This document shows positions 1 through 8,623 of a stretch of DNA of 64,000 nucleotides, in pieces. Position numbers and translations under genes: made by a program. Positions within the stretch are counted from its first letter, which is position 1, and every line of letters starts with the position of its first letter. The stretch is from Yoonia rosea. Lineage in GTDB: Bacteria; Pseudomonadota; Alphaproteobacteria; Rhodobacterales; Rhodobacteraceae. The DNA lies in the NCBI RefSeq assembly GCF_900156505.1, contig NZ_FTPR01000002.1, positions 372,001 through 436,000 of the forward strand, read 5' to 3'. The notes under the pieces are model-generated. The model made no database searches, had not been told where the DNA came from, and saw only the letters and a list, made by a program, of their open reading frames with translations.

Positions 1-423
1 GTTCACATGGCCCCAGTCAGTTTCCTTTTGCGGATGTGAAAGTGGGTCGCCGTAGACTTCGCTTGTCGAGGCCTGCACAAGTGTCGCATTGCAGGCCTGC
101 GCATGGTCAAAGAGCTGCAGCGTCCCGAGGATATTGGTTTTCCAAGTTCGTATCGGATCACTTTGATAGTGCACGGGCGATGCGGGACTGGCCAGATTGT
201 AGATGATATCGACCTGTGGAAGTGTCGTGGGCTGCGAAATATCGCCGGTCAGCACCGTTAAATTGGTTTGGTCCAGTGTTTTGAGTGGCCCTTCCTGCCC
301 AGTGGAAAAGTCATCCAAGACATAAACCTTGCTGCCTGCCTCCAAAATTGCCCGCACCAGATGGCGCCCGATAAATCCTGCGCCCCCGGCAACAAGGACG
401 GTTTTATTGCGCCAGAAAGTCAC
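1..423 (-). CDS. UDP-glucuronate decarboxylase (UDP-xylose synthase)-like NAD-dependent epimerase, 3' part cut by window edge
   Basis: The first 141 codons of a short-chain dehydrogenase/epimerase of the extended SDR type are visible; the rest lies left of the window. The N-terminus has the NAD-binding glycine motif GGAGFIG at residues 13-19, followed by DDFSTG and LASPASP. The segment STSEVYGDP followed by HPQKE and WGHVN is the pattern of UDP-xylose synthases (UDP-glucuronate decarboxylases), cytosolic enzymes that make UDP-xylose from UDP-glucuronate. The start is a GTG whose GTGA overlaps the stop of the upstream glycosyltransferase gene, so the two are translationally coupled. The catalytic Tyr-x3-Lys lies beyond the visible part, so dTDP- or UDP-hexose epimerases are not fully excluded. 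Confidence 0.8.
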   Translation of the reverse strand, partial: MTFWRNKTVLVAGGAGFIGRHLVRAILEAGSKVYVLDDFSTGQEGPLKTLDQTNLTVLTGDISQPTTLPQVDIIYNLASPASPVHYQSDPIRTWKTNILGTLQLFDHAQACNATLVQASTSEVYGDPLSHPQKETDWGHVN

Positions 424-1484
424 GCGCGGCACTCGCGTTCTTCGATGGCACGCACCGCATAAACTGTTTCACTTTCAAAGGTCAGATCTTTGGCTAGGAT
501 TTGGCCCTGTCTTGCGATGTCGCGCGCCTCGGCTGGATGCGATTTGACCCAGTCGATCCTTTCACGCAGGTCCGAAAGGTCGGCGCTGATCGGCACGAAA
601 TGCACCCACGGGATCAGCCGGTCATAGTACCATTGCTTATACCCAAATGGGCTTGCGACCTTGAGCACACAGCAACCCAGTTTCAACCGCTGCAAAAGGT
701 TGCACCACGCGTTCGTAAAGCCGTCAATATCAATCGCGTACTTCATGGCGCCCCAGTTGTGGGTGGGTATGAAATCGCCAAGAAACCCTGCATTCTTGAG
801 GACCGCATAGTCATGCGCCTCGGGCATGACCACAAAGCGAAAATCCACGTCGAGAGCCTTGCACTTATGGGCCATATGCAAGCGTTGCATGATCCCCGGC
901 AAAATAACCGTTTCAGGGTCGACACTCCAATGGCCTGTGCCATTGACGGCCCCCCGCCAGACAATGTCGTCTGACCGATCGTCCCATGACAGGCTGTTGT
1001 TTGCTGCAAATATATCGGTTTCAGCATAGCCGCGCTGCGCGAAGAAATGTGCGTCGGGCAGCAGGACATGCTGATCTGACACGCTTGAAAATCTGTAGTC
1101 CGCGATACTGGCAAGATTGCCATCAGCTGCGTTCACGGTGATCTGGCGCACATCATCAGACGTCTGTTGGAACCAAAAGATATAAGGCGCAATCTTGTTT
1201 CGCGTCTCAAAGACATATTCCCATTCGCAATCGGTGCGGACAAGCGCGACAATGCTGCCTTGTTCCTTGCGCAGGATCACATCTGTTGCAGGCTGCTGTT
1301 CCTGAGACTGGACAATCTTGTAGGCAAGGGGTTCGACACCTGCCTGTCGCACGACCTTGTTGTTCATGTGTGTAATGGCGCGCGCACGCTTGTCACTCAC
1401 ACTGGGTTTACCGAAAAACAGGTTTCTGAACAGTTTTGTGTAAAAGCGCACGACGCGGCGGGTGATCTTTTTGGGTCCTATCAA
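420..1484 (-). CDS. Glycosyltransferase family 90 (CAP10-like) protein
   Basis: 354 residues. The segment DDIVWRGAVNGTGHWS and the later KYAIDIDGFTNAWCNLLQR and GYKQWYYDRLIPWVHFVPI are the conserved blocks of GT90 enzymes, the CAP10/lipopolysaccharide-modifying family that includes xylosyl- and glucosyltransferases. No signal peptide is seen; it probably acts in the cytosol or at the inner membrane face on a surface glycan. The frame opens with TTG at 1484; the next in-frame ATG is at 1367, and the basic stretch between looks coding, so I keep TTG with reserve. It overlaps the following epimerase gene by 4 bases. The epimerase may supply UDP-xylose as its donor (inference). Confidence 0.85.
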   Translation of the reverse strand: MIGPKKITRRVVRFYTKLFRNLFFGKPSVSDKRARAITHMNNKVVRQAGVEPLAYKIVQSQEQQPATDVILRKEQGSIVALVRTDCEWEYVFETRNKIAPYIFWFQQTSDDVRQITVNAADGNLASIADYRFSSVSDQHVLLPDAHFFAQRGYAETDIFAANNSLSWDDRSDDIVWRGAVNGTGHWSVDPETVILPGIMQRLHMAHKCKALDVDFRFVVMPEAHDYAVLKNAGFLGDFIPTHNWGAMKYAIDIDGFTNAWCNLLQRLKLGCCVLKVASPFGYKQWYYDRLIPWVHFVPISADLSDLRERIDWVKSHPAEARDIARQGQILAKDLTFESETVYAVRAIEERECRA

Positions 1485-1572
1485 GTCTCTTCACTCATGC
1501 GTTTGCGTCGCAGAGTTGACTGGCCTTGAAAGCAGATCAACTCTACGCGGAACTTAAGGTTCTTTACGCTGG
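1485..1572. other. Short spacer with an 8-bp inverted repeat
   Basis: No gene is seen. An inverted repeat AGAGTTGA (1512-1519) and TCAACTCT (1537-1544) lies just upstream of the GT90 gene on the minus strand. It could be an operator or a weak hairpin; no T-run follows on either strand. Confidence 0.3.
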
Positions 1573-1800
1573 CTACGCAACCGGCTTTGTTGCGGCCGTC
1601 ACATAGTTGACTGACAGGTCACGGTCCGAGATGGACCATGTGAATTTTGCAAAATTACCACGAAACCTTTGCGATCAACGGGCGTCATGCCGGCCTTCTC
1701 CAGAAAATCGAACAGGTCATCCGGCGTGATGAATTTGTTCCATTCATGCGTGCCCTTTGGCAGCCAGCGCATCACGTATTTCGCACCGACAATCGCCATC
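1573..1800 (-). pseudogene. Decayed duplicate of the 3' end of ubiG
   Basis: This stretch repeats the last 222 bases of the intact ubiG at 2866-3087. Bases 1580-1657 equal 2866-2943 exactly (78 bp). The rest differs at about 13 of 141 positions. A one-base deletion after 1657 breaks the reading frame, and the copy ends at 1800 with no 5' part and no start of its own. Its stop region carries one extra codon (GCG TAG against a direct TAG in the intact gene), so it seems to come from a diverged ubiG allele rather than from a recent tandem copy. The fragment and the intact gene flank the AT-rich 1900-2655 gene. Confidence 0.85.
1580..1800. repeat. Direct repeat of 2866-3087 (ubiG 3' end)
   Basis: The two copies have the same orientation and are about 1.3 kb apart. 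They share 78 identical bases at the stop-codon end and about 91% identity in the remainder. Direct repeats of a gene's 3' end flanking foreign-looking DNA are what insertion by recombination into that gene end leaves behind. Confidence 0.85.
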
Positions 1801-1899
1801 GAGATTTCTCATTCGGCGCTCTCGACTTGAGAAAGTTTTCAGGTCATCAACGAAACGAAGTTCAGGTAGACACTGTTATCAATTCTTGGAGGACAAAGG

Positions 1900-2655
1900 A
1901 TGGAGCGCGCGAACTTACCGTTCGGTGTTTTTTTGCGGTTGCCGCATCCACTTAAGTTTCGGGCTGTCGCATTCGCGATATTTGGATGCTTGCTTTTTCT
2001 TCATATGGCGGCAGAGGCAGTTCTATATTTCACTCCAGAATACTTGCTGGGGCCATCGAGAAGCAAAATAGCAGGCATATATTTTAGCGTTGTCAATTTT
2101 GATACCGAGAAGAATTTGCCTACGTTTTTTAATTTTTCGCTTCTTGTTTTGTCGGCGGTTCTTCTGTTTTTAATAACAGCGATCGTCTATCAGCGAAATG
2201 ATCCGCTCAAAATACACTGGCTTATCCTTGCCATAACTTTTCTGCTTATGTCGTTTGATGAAGCGGCACAAATGCATGAAAAGTTGGGTAGTGCTGTTGA
2301 ATCGGCACTTCCGACAGTCGGGTTCTTTTATTACTCATGGGTCATACCAGTCGGTATCTTCGCTTTTCTGTTTGGTTTAAGCTATATTTCCTTTCTGAGG
2401 CGCCTTCCTCTAGCAATTAGTAAAACAATTGTACTTGGCGGAGGTCTGTATATTCTTGGCGCACTTGGTATGGAGATTTTGGCTGGTAGCCTAGTGAGTG
2501 CGGATCGGTCCGCAGAGCTAAGTCTTGGTTGGCGTGTTGTAATGACGCTAGAGGAAACCTTTGAGATGAGTGGCATCATTTTTTTCATAAGTGCACTCAT
2601 CGCCTATCTGCGTATCGAAGCCGCTTTGCCAGAGAAACCACTGGTGGGTCACTAA
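1900..2655 (+). CDS. Unknown polytopic membrane protein with conserved-looking buried acidic/His residues
   Basis: 251 residues, starting at ATG 1900 behind a clear GGAGG (about 1887-1891). About six hydrophobic segments are visible, near residues 20-42, 77-97, 105-118, 143-165, 173-192 and 224-238. Charged residues sit at membrane borders: D120, E121, H126, E127 (SFDEAAQMHE) and E218, E219, E222 (LEETFE). Such a set could bind metal or form a membrane active site, but this is speculation. I do not recognise a named family and give no function. Base composition is much more AT-rich than the neighbours, with runs such as TTTTTTAATTTTT, and the gene lies between the two ubiG 3' ends, so transfer from elsewhere is likely. 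Confidence 0.75.
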   Translation: MERANLPFGVFLRLPHPLKFRAVAFAIFGCLLFLHMAAEAVLYFTPEYLLGPSRSKIAGIYFSVVNFDTEKNLPTFFNFSLLVLSAVLLFLITAIVYQRNDPLKIHWLILAITFLLMSFDEAAQMHEKLGSAVESALPTVGFFYYSWVIPVGIFAFLFGLSYISFLRRLPLAISKTIVLGGGLYILGALGMEILAGSLVSADRSAELSLGWRVVMTLEETFEMSGIIFFISALIAYLRIEAALPEKPLVGH

Positions 2656-2861
2656 AAGCACTCGGTCTGGCGAAGCGTCGTCACGTTGGCGTTCATTGCC
2701 GACCAAGGCTGACTATTGGGTCGTGCTCCAAGCGCATTTGGAAAACTTCAAACTTTTGTCTTTCTCAAATAGTCATGGCTGCCCGAAATGCCTGGAAAAT
2801 TGCAGCGTTATGTCAACTCGACCCAGCTGCTAGATTGCTTTGTGAGCATGGTCACTAGCCT
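2656..2861. other. Non-coding right end of the AT-rich cassette
   Basis: About 200 bases between the unknown membrane protein gene and the ubiG stop. No convincing gene, terminator or inverted repeat is seen. It probably belongs to the inserted cassette because the ubiG repeat begins just after it. Confidence 0.3.
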
Positions 2862-3605
2862 CTACACCGGCTTTGTTGCGGCCGTCACATAGTTGACTGA
2901 CAGGTCACGGTCCGAGATGGACCATGTGAATTTTGCAAAATTAAACACGAAACCTTTGCGGTCGACCGGTGTCATGCCGGCCTTTTCCAGGAAGCCGAAC
3001 AGTTCATCCGGCGTGATGAATTTGTTCCACTCATGCGTGCCCTTTGGCAGCCAGCGCATCACGTATTCGGCCCCGACAATCGCCATCATAAAGGATTTCG
3101 GGTTGCGGTTGATGGTCGAACAAATGTGAATGCCGCCCGGTTTCATCAGTTGCTGGCACGCATCCAGATAGCCCTGTGGATCGGCCACATGTTCGACCAC
3201 TTCCATATTCAGAACGGCATCGAATTGTTCGCCTGCTGCGGCCATCGCCTCGGCTGTGGTGTGGCGATAGTCAATCTCAAGGCCGGATTGCTCGGCATGG
3301 ATCTGCGCCACGGGAATATTCCGTTCTGCCGCATCGGCCCCCACCACAGTTGCACCCAATCGCGCCATCGGTTCGCACAAAAGGCCCCCACCGCAGCCGA
3401 TATCAAGGATCCGCAGGCCTTTGAACGGTTCGGGCTGGCTCAGGTCGCGCCCGAATTCGGCGGCAATTTGACGCGTGATATAGTCAAGCCGTACAGGGTT
3501 CATCATGTGCAGAGGCTTGAATTTGCCGCTCAGATCCCACCATTCGGCGGCCATCGCCTCAAATTTGGCAATTTCACCGGGGTCTACTGTGTTCGTTGCC
3601 GACAT
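2862..3605 (-). CDS. ubiG: Bifunctional ubiquinone biosynthesis O-methyltransferase
   Basis: 247 residues from ATG 3605. An alternative ATG at 3611 lies only two bases behind the GGAG, so 3605 is preferred. It is a class I SAM-dependent methyltransferase with the motif DIGCGGGLL near residue 70, [11 protein letters not shown], and the UbiG-type segments [20 protein letters not shown] and [13 protein letters not shown]. UbiG performs both O-methylation steps of ubiquinone synthesis at the inner membrane. The last 222 bases are repeated at 1580-1800. It is divergent from the aminopeptidase gene, with about 50 bases between. Confidence 0.95.
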   Translation of the reverse strand: MSATNTVDPGEIAKFEAMAAEWWDLSGKFKPLHMMNPVRLDYITRQIAAEFGRDLSQPEPFKGLRILDIGCGGGLLCEPMARLGATVVGADAAERNIPVAQIHAEQSGLEIDYRHTTAEAMAAAGEQFDAVLNMEVVEHVADPQGYLDACQQLMKPGGIHICSTINRNPKSFMMAIVGAEYVMRWLPKGTHEWNKFITPDELFGFLEKAGMTPVDRKGFVFNFAKFTWSISDRDLSVNYVTAATKPV

Positions 3606-3658
3606 TTTCATCGCTCCGCGTTGTGGTCACTTAGTTCAACACGCGATATAGGATGATT

Positions 3659-4654
3659 ATGGATAAAGTCGTAGGACAAAAGCGCCCAGGGGCACATCTT
3701 TACCAGCCGATTGATCCCTTTGATCAGCGGATGCTGGATGTCGGCGATGGTCACCGCATTTATATGGAACAATGCGGCAATCCTGACGGTGTTCCTGTTG
3801 TGGTGCTGCATGGCGGCCCCGGCGGCGGATGCAGCCCAGCGATGCGCCGTTATTTTGATCCCAATGTTTTCCGGATCATCCTGTTTGATCAGCGCGGCTG
3901 TGGCCGCTCAAAGCCCCATGCCAGTGTGGATGCCAATACAACATGGCATCTGGTCGCTGATATCGAGTTAATCCGTGAAACACTGGGCATTGACCGTTGG
4001 ATTGTCTTTGGCGGGTCATGGGGTGCGACGCTGGCGTTGATCTATGCGCAGGCCCACCCCGACCGCGCCGCTGCCCTTGCCTTGCGCGGTGTGTTCCTGA
4101 TGACCAAGCCTGAGTTGGATTGGTTCTATGGTGGCGGTGCCGGAAAATTCTGGCCTGATCTGTGGGACCGTTTTGCATCTTTAATCCCCGCGGACGAGCA
4201 TGATGACTTTATCGCCGCTTATCACCGCAGGCTGTTTTCGGGTGATCATCACCTCGAGGTCCGTTTCGCCCGTGCCTGGGCGTCATGGGAAAACGCCCTC
4301 GCCTCGATCGAAAGTGATGGCGTGACAGGGGAAAGCCCTGCGGATTATGCACGCGCCTTTTCGCGGCTTGAGAACCATTATTTTTATCATGGCGGCTTTC
4401 TGAATGCGGATCAGCAAATTCTGCATCCTGACCAGATGGCCAAGATTGCCGATGTGCCCGGTGTCATTGTTCAGGGGCGCTATGACATGATTTGTCCGCC
4501 TGTTTCTGCGCATAAGCTGTCGCAGATGTGGCCCAAGTCGCGCCTGACTTTTATCGGGCGCGCCGGGCATGCGTTGTCTGAACCCGGGATCAGCGCGGAA
4601 CTGGTGCGTACGATGGACATGATGGGTGCGCAGCGCCGTGCGCTGGGGCTTTAG
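3659..4654 (+). CDS. pip: Prolyl aminopeptidase (proline iminopeptidase), peptidase family S33
   Basis: 331 residues; ATG 3659 has AGGA five bases upstream, while ATG 3653 overlaps that AGGA. Alpha/beta-hydrolase fold with the oxyanion segment HGGPGGGCSP, the partner segment FDQRGCGRSKPH, and the nucleophile elbow GGSWGATLAL holding the catalytic Ser. The acid (QGRYDMICP) and the catalytic His (GRAGHALSEP) follow in the right order. The length fits the family. It cleaves N-terminal proline from peptides in the cytosol. It lies just upstream of the peptide ABC transporter, in line with peptide use, though the 60-base gap makes co-transcription uncertain. Confidence 0.93.
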   Translation: MDKVVGQKRPGAHLYQPIDPFDQRMLDVGDGHRIYMEQCGNPDGVPVVVLHGGPGGGCSPAMRRYFDPNVFRIILFDQRGCGRSKPHASVDANTTWHLVADIELIRETLGIDRWIVFGGSWGATLALIYAQAHPDRAAALALRGVFLMTKPELDWFYGGGAGKFWPDLWDRFASLIPADEHDDFIAAYHRRLFSGDHHLEVRFARAWASWENALASIESDGVTGESPADYARAFSRLENHYFYHGGFLNADQQILHPDQMAKIADVPGVIVQGRYDMICPPVSAHKLSQMWPKSRLTFIGRAGHALSEPGISAELVRTMDMMGAQRRALGL

Positions 4655-4714
4655 GGTTTACAGCCGGGAATATGCCGTTAAGCTTTAGGTCCAGCTACCG
4701 GGGAATTCGTAAAC

Positions 4715-5707
4715 TTGGGCAACGTCCTAACGATTATTTTGCAACGTCTCGCGCTCGGCCTTCTCACATTGCTCATTGTGTCGATCGTGATCTTCGTTGC
4801 GGTCAATTTGCTGCCCGGGGACTTTGCTGAATCCATTTTGGGCCAAGGCGCGACGCCCGAGGCAGTCGCCGCGATCCGTACCGATCTTGGGCTCGATGAG
4901 CCCCTCGTGTCACGCTACTTTCAATGGCTGGGCGGTGTGATGCAGGGCGATCTGGGCACCAGTTTCGCACAGGCAAATTTTTCAAGCTTTACGGGGACAG
5001 ACTCGGGCGCAACCACTGTCGCGGCGCAGATTGCACCGCGTTTTGGCAATACGATGTTCCTTGCAATGATCACGGCCGCCATTGCGGTGCCGTTCTCGAT
5101 CATACTGGGTATTCTGGCAGCACTTTACCGCAATACCGTATTTGACCGCGCAACGAACATTTTTACGCTGACCTCGATTTCAAGCCCCGAGTTCTTTCTG
5201 GCCTACGTGCTGATCCTGTTTCTGGCCGTTCTGAACCCGATCTTTCCGTCATTGTCGAATATTTTCGCGGGCATGCCTTTTGGTGAACGGGTCGAAAAAT
5301 CCATGTTGCCTGCTTTGACGCTCACGCTCGTTGTGACTGCCCATATGATGCGGATGACGCGGGCCGCGATCATCAATCTGCTGGCCTCGCCCTATATCGA
5401 AATGGCGCGGCTAAAAGGCCTTTCGCCGATGCGCGTGATCGTCAAGCACGCACTGCCTAATGCGCTGGCCCCGATCATCAACGTCATCGCGCTGAACCTT
5501 GCGTATCTGATTACTGGCGTCGTCGTGGTCGAGGTGGTCTTTGTTTATCCCGGCATTGGCCAGCTTTTTGTGGATGCTGTGAAGAACCGTGACATTCCGG
5601 TGGTGCAGGCCTGCTGTCTGATCTTTGCGACGGCCTTTATTCTGTTGAACCTGACAGCCGACATTCTGTCGATCCTGTCTAATCCACGTCTGAGGCATCC
5701 GAAATGA
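4715..5707 (+). CDS. Peptide ABC transporter permease, DppB/OppB type
   Basis: 330 residues, apparently starting at TTG 4715; an in-frame stop at 4679 rules out a longer start and no ATG lies nearby. The N-terminal membrane segment (LALGLLTLLIVSIVIFVAVNLLPGD in two overlapping parts) is typical of first permeases of the peptide/nickel family. The cytoplasmic loop IEMARLKGLSPMRVIVKHAL is the EAA motif that docks the ATPase. It forms the membrane channel with the next gene. Its stop overlaps the next start (ATGA), so the genes are translationally coupled. The substrate is a peptide by family membership only. Confidence 0.88.
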   Translation: MGNVLTIILQRLALGLLTLLIVSIVIFVAVNLLPGDFAESILGQGATPEAVAAIRTDLGLDEPLVSRYFQWLGGVMQGDLGTSFAQANFSSFTGTDSGATTVAAQIAPRFGNTMFLAMITAAIAVPFSIILGILAALYRNTVFDRATNIFTLTSISSPEFFLAYVLILFLAVLNPIFPSLSNIFAGMPFGERVEKSMLPALTLTLVVTAHMMRMTRAAIINLLASPYIEMARLKGLSPMRVIVKHALPNALAPIINVIALNLAYLITGVVVVEVVFVYPGIGQLFVDAVKNRDIPVVQACCLIFATAFILLNLTADILSILSNPRLRHPK

Positions 5708-6903
5708 TTTTATGGATCATCATCGCGTTGGTTGGCATGGCTGCCTTGGCTTGGGGGTTTCGCTTTGCGGGACAGGCCGTAACAGGAAACGCACCGAAGT
5801 TTCGGGATATGCCTTACGGCGTTGCCTACGGCTATGTACTGGGCGTGGCTGTCCTGCTTTGGCTGGTCTGGGCGTACGTGCAAGGGCGCAGTGCAGATCC
5901 TTTGATCGCAAATAAGTTCTTCTTCCTGCGCATTGCGATCGAGGGCTTTATCATCTTTGCGATCGCCGCATGGCTGTTCCGCATACTGGGGCGGTCAGTG
6001 GGGACGGCGGCAACCAAAAAGCTGTTCCGTTCCATGCCTCTGACCGCAGCGTTCGGCATTCTGACCATTCTGATTTACGCAATCCTTGCGATTTTTGCAG
6101 GCGCAATTGCGCCTTACGGTCAGGAACAGATTATCCAAGGCGTTGCTGCGAATATTATCCCCGGTGGCGATCCTGCACTGGGCGGTAACCCTGATTTCCC
6201 GCTTGGGACCGACCAGATTGGCCGCGATATCCTGAGCCGTTTGATCTATGGCGCGCAGAACACCGTCGGCATTGCTTTTGCCACCACGGTTCTGGCGTTT
6301 CTCCTTGGGGGGACCTTTGGTTTTCTGGCGGCTACGCTTGGCGGGTGGCTGGATCAGCTTTTGTCGCGCGCGGTTGATGTGTTGATGGCGATCCCGTCGC
6401 TGATTTTCGCGCTTTTGCTGATGACCATCGCGCAAGTGTGGGCCCCGCAGCTGGGCATTCCTTTGACGTTCTTTATGGTCATCATCATTGCGGTGATCGA
6501 CAGCACGCGGGTTTACCGTCTGGCGCGCGCAGTCGGACAGAATATTGTTGTGATGGACTATATCGAGGCCGCCAAACTCCGTGGCGAGGGGTTGGGATAT
6601 CTTGTTTTCAAGGAAATCCTGCCTAATGCGATGGCCCCGCTTCTTGCCGAATTCGGCCTGCGCTTTTGTTTTGTCTTCCTGACGATCGCATCTTTGTCCT
6701 TCCTTGGCGTGGGCATCCAGCCTCCATTGGCCGACTGGGGGACAATGGTGCGTGACTTGGCGGGGTTTGTGAATTTTGCGCAATTCGCGCCGATGGCGGC
6801 CACGGCCCCCTTGCTGGCGGCTGGCGCGATTGCGCTGCTGACGGTTGCCGTGAATTTCGTCGTGGACTGGATGCTACAGAAATCATCGGGGCTAAAGGAA
6901 TGA
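5704..6903 (+). CDS. Peptide ABC transporter permease, DppC/OppC type
   Basis: 399 residues, longer than the usual 280-300 because of an extra N-terminal part with about three membrane segments (residues 1-110). The core carries PLGTDQIGRDILSRLIYG, typical of second permeases, and the EAA loop YIEAAKLRGEGLGYLVFKEI. Start ATG 5704 overlaps the preceding TGA, and its own stop overlaps the ATPase start. The long N-terminus is shared by some alphaproteobacterial permeases of the microcin C/oligopeptide group, so a ligand other than simple dipeptides is possible. Confidence 0.88.
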   Translation: MILWIIIALVGMAALAWGFRFAGQAVTGNAPKFRDMPYGVAYGYVLGVAVLLWLVWAYVQGRSADPLIANKFFFLRIAIEGFIIFAIAAWLFRILGRSVGTAATKKLFRSMPLTAAFGILTILIYAILAIFAGAIAPYGQEQIIQGVAANIIPGGDPALGGNPDFPLGTDQIGRDILSRLIYGAQNTVGIAFATTVLAFLLGGTFGFLAATLGGWLDQLLSRAVDVLMAIPSLIFALLLMTIAQVWAPQLGIPLTFFMVIIIAVIDSTRVYRLARAVGQNIVVMDYIEAAKLRGEGLGYLVFKEILPNAMAPLLAEFGLRFCFVFLTIASLSFLGVGIQPPLADWGTMVRDLAGFVNFAQFAPMAATAPLLAAGAIALLTVAVNFVVDWMLQKSSGLKE

Positions 6904-8549
6904 GCGAAGAACCACTCGTCAAAATGCGCGATGTCTGGCTAGAGGGCCGGAGCGACGAGACGTGGAACCCTATTATCAACGGTGTCGATCTGACGCTGGC
7001 GCGTGGCGAGGTGCTGGGGCTGATCGGTGAATCCGGTGCCGGTAAATCGACCCTTGGTCTGGCGGCGATGGGCTATACCCGCGACGGTGTGCGCATCTCT
7101 AAAGGGTCCGTTGAATTTGACGGGATTGACCTGCTGAAAGCCTCGGCCTCCGTCAAACGTGAATTGCTGGGCAAGCGTATTGCTTATGTCGCGCAGTCCG
7201 CCGCAGCGAGCTTCAATCCTGCCCACAAACTGATGGATCAGCATGTCGAAGGCCCCGTGCAGCATGGCGTGATGAGCCGCGCTGAAAGTGCAACAGACGG
7301 GATCGAGCTTTATCGTAAATTGCGCCTGCCGGACCCCGAACAGATCGGGTTTCGTTATCCGCACCAGGTCTCGGGCGGTCAGTTGCAGCGCTGCATGACG
7401 GCGATGGCCATGTCCTGCCGCCCTGATCTGATTATCTTTGACGAACCGACAACGGCGCTGGATGTGACGACACAGATCGAAGTGCTGGCCTCGATCCGTG
7501 ATATTGTGGAACAGTTCAACACCGCCGCGATCTATATCACACATGACCTTGCTGTTGTGGCGCAAATGGCCGACCGGATCAAAGTGCTGCTGAAAGGTGA
7601 TGAGGTCGAAACCGCCGACACCCGCACCATGCTTTCTGCACCGACGCAGGACTACACAAAATCGCTCTGGGCGGTGCGCAGTTTTGAACGCCCGCAGAAA
7701 CCGGCAATCCAGACGGGCTCTGTCCCAGTCGTGAGCGTCCAGAATGTTGATGCATCTTATGGCACGGTTCCGGTGCTGCATGACGTCAGTTTTGATCTGC
7801 ATGAAGGCCGCACCGTCGCAGTTGTTGGTGAAAGCGGATCGGGAAAATCGACGACGGCGCGCTGCATCACAGGCCTTTTGCCGCCCAAAGCAGGGCAGGT
7901 CTTGCTGCACGGCGAAGTATTGCCTGCGGACTATCGCAAGCGAAGCAAGGACCAGCTGCAGCAGGTGCAGATGATTTACCAGATGGCGGACACGGCACTG
8001 AACCCGCGCATGTCCATCGGCCAGATTATTGCGCGCCCGGTCGAGTTTTATCTCGGCTTGAAGGGCAAGGAAAAACGCAAAAAGGTAGATCGGCTTCTTG
8101 AACAGATCGAGCTTGAGCCCTCACAGTATTATCACCGCCTTCCGTCCGAACTCTCTGGCGGGCAAAAGCAGCGGATCGGGATCGCCCGCGCGCTTGCGGC
8201 AGAACCCAAATTCATCATCTGCGATGAGGTAACCTCCGCGTTGGACCAACTGGTTGCTGAGGGTATTCTGCGACTATTGGCACGGTTGCAGGATGAACTT
8301 TCGCTGACGTACATGTTTATTACACATGATCTCGCGACAGTGCGGGCGATTTCCGATGAAGTGGTCGTCATGAAGGACGGACGTGTGGTAGAACAGGGAC
8401 CAAAGAAGGAAATGTTCAAGCCGCCACATCACGCCTACACCGATCTGTTATTGTCCTCGGTTCCTGAAATGGACCCGGACTGGCTCACTAATCTGCTAGC
8501 TGAACGTGGGGTTGATAACATCGGCGATGCAGCTGTTGATAAGATGTAA
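6900..8549 (+). CDS. Peptide ABC transporter ATPase, fused DppD-DppF type
   Basis: 549 residues with two complete ABC nucleotide-binding domains in one chain. Domain 1 has Walker A GESGAGKST, signature VSGGQLQR and Walker B LIIFDEPTTALD. Domain 2 (from about residue 280) has GESGSGKST, LSGGQKQR and FIICDEVTSALD. The second Walker B region reads DEVTSALD rather than the usual DEPTSALD, keeping the catalytic Glu. It powers the two permeases encoded just upstream. The ATGA overlap with the upstream gene shows coupling. Confidence 0.92.
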   Translation: MSEEPLVKMRDVWLEGRSDETWNPIINGVDLTLARGEVLGLIGESGAGKSTLGLAAMGYTRDGVRISKGSVEFDGIDLLKASASVKRELLGKRIAYVAQSAAASFNPAHKLMDQHVEGPVQHGVMSRAESATDGIELYRKLRLPDPEQIGFRYPHQVSGGQLQRCMTAMAMSCRPDLIIFDEPTTALDVTTQIEVLASIRDIVEQFNTAAIYITHDLAVVAQMADRIKVLLKGDEVETADTRTMLSAPTQDYTKSLWAVRSFERPQKPAIQTGSVPVVSVQNVDASYGTVPVLHDVSFDLHEGRTVAVVGESGSGKSTTARCITGLLPPKAGQVLLHGEVLPADYRKRSKDQLQQVQMIYQMADTALNPRMSIGQIIARPVEFYLGLKGKEKRKKVDRLLEQIELEPSQYYHRLPSELSGGQKQRIGIARALAAEPKFIICDEVTSALDQLVAEGILRLLARLQDELSLTYMFITHDLATVRAISDEVVVMKDGRVVEQGPKKEMFKPPHHAYTDLLLSSVPEMDPDWLTNLLAERGVDNIGDAAVDKM

Positions 8550-8623
8550 TTCGAATCATTCACGAGAGTGATGGAACAAACCGGCGAAAGATGCCGAATA
8601 AGACAACTAGGGAGAATGCAAGT

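Noticed and set aside
1599..1799. 66-codon frame as a small gene
   Set aside because: Its first 45 residues are the ubiG 3' end and the remainder is out of frame; it is a gene fragment.
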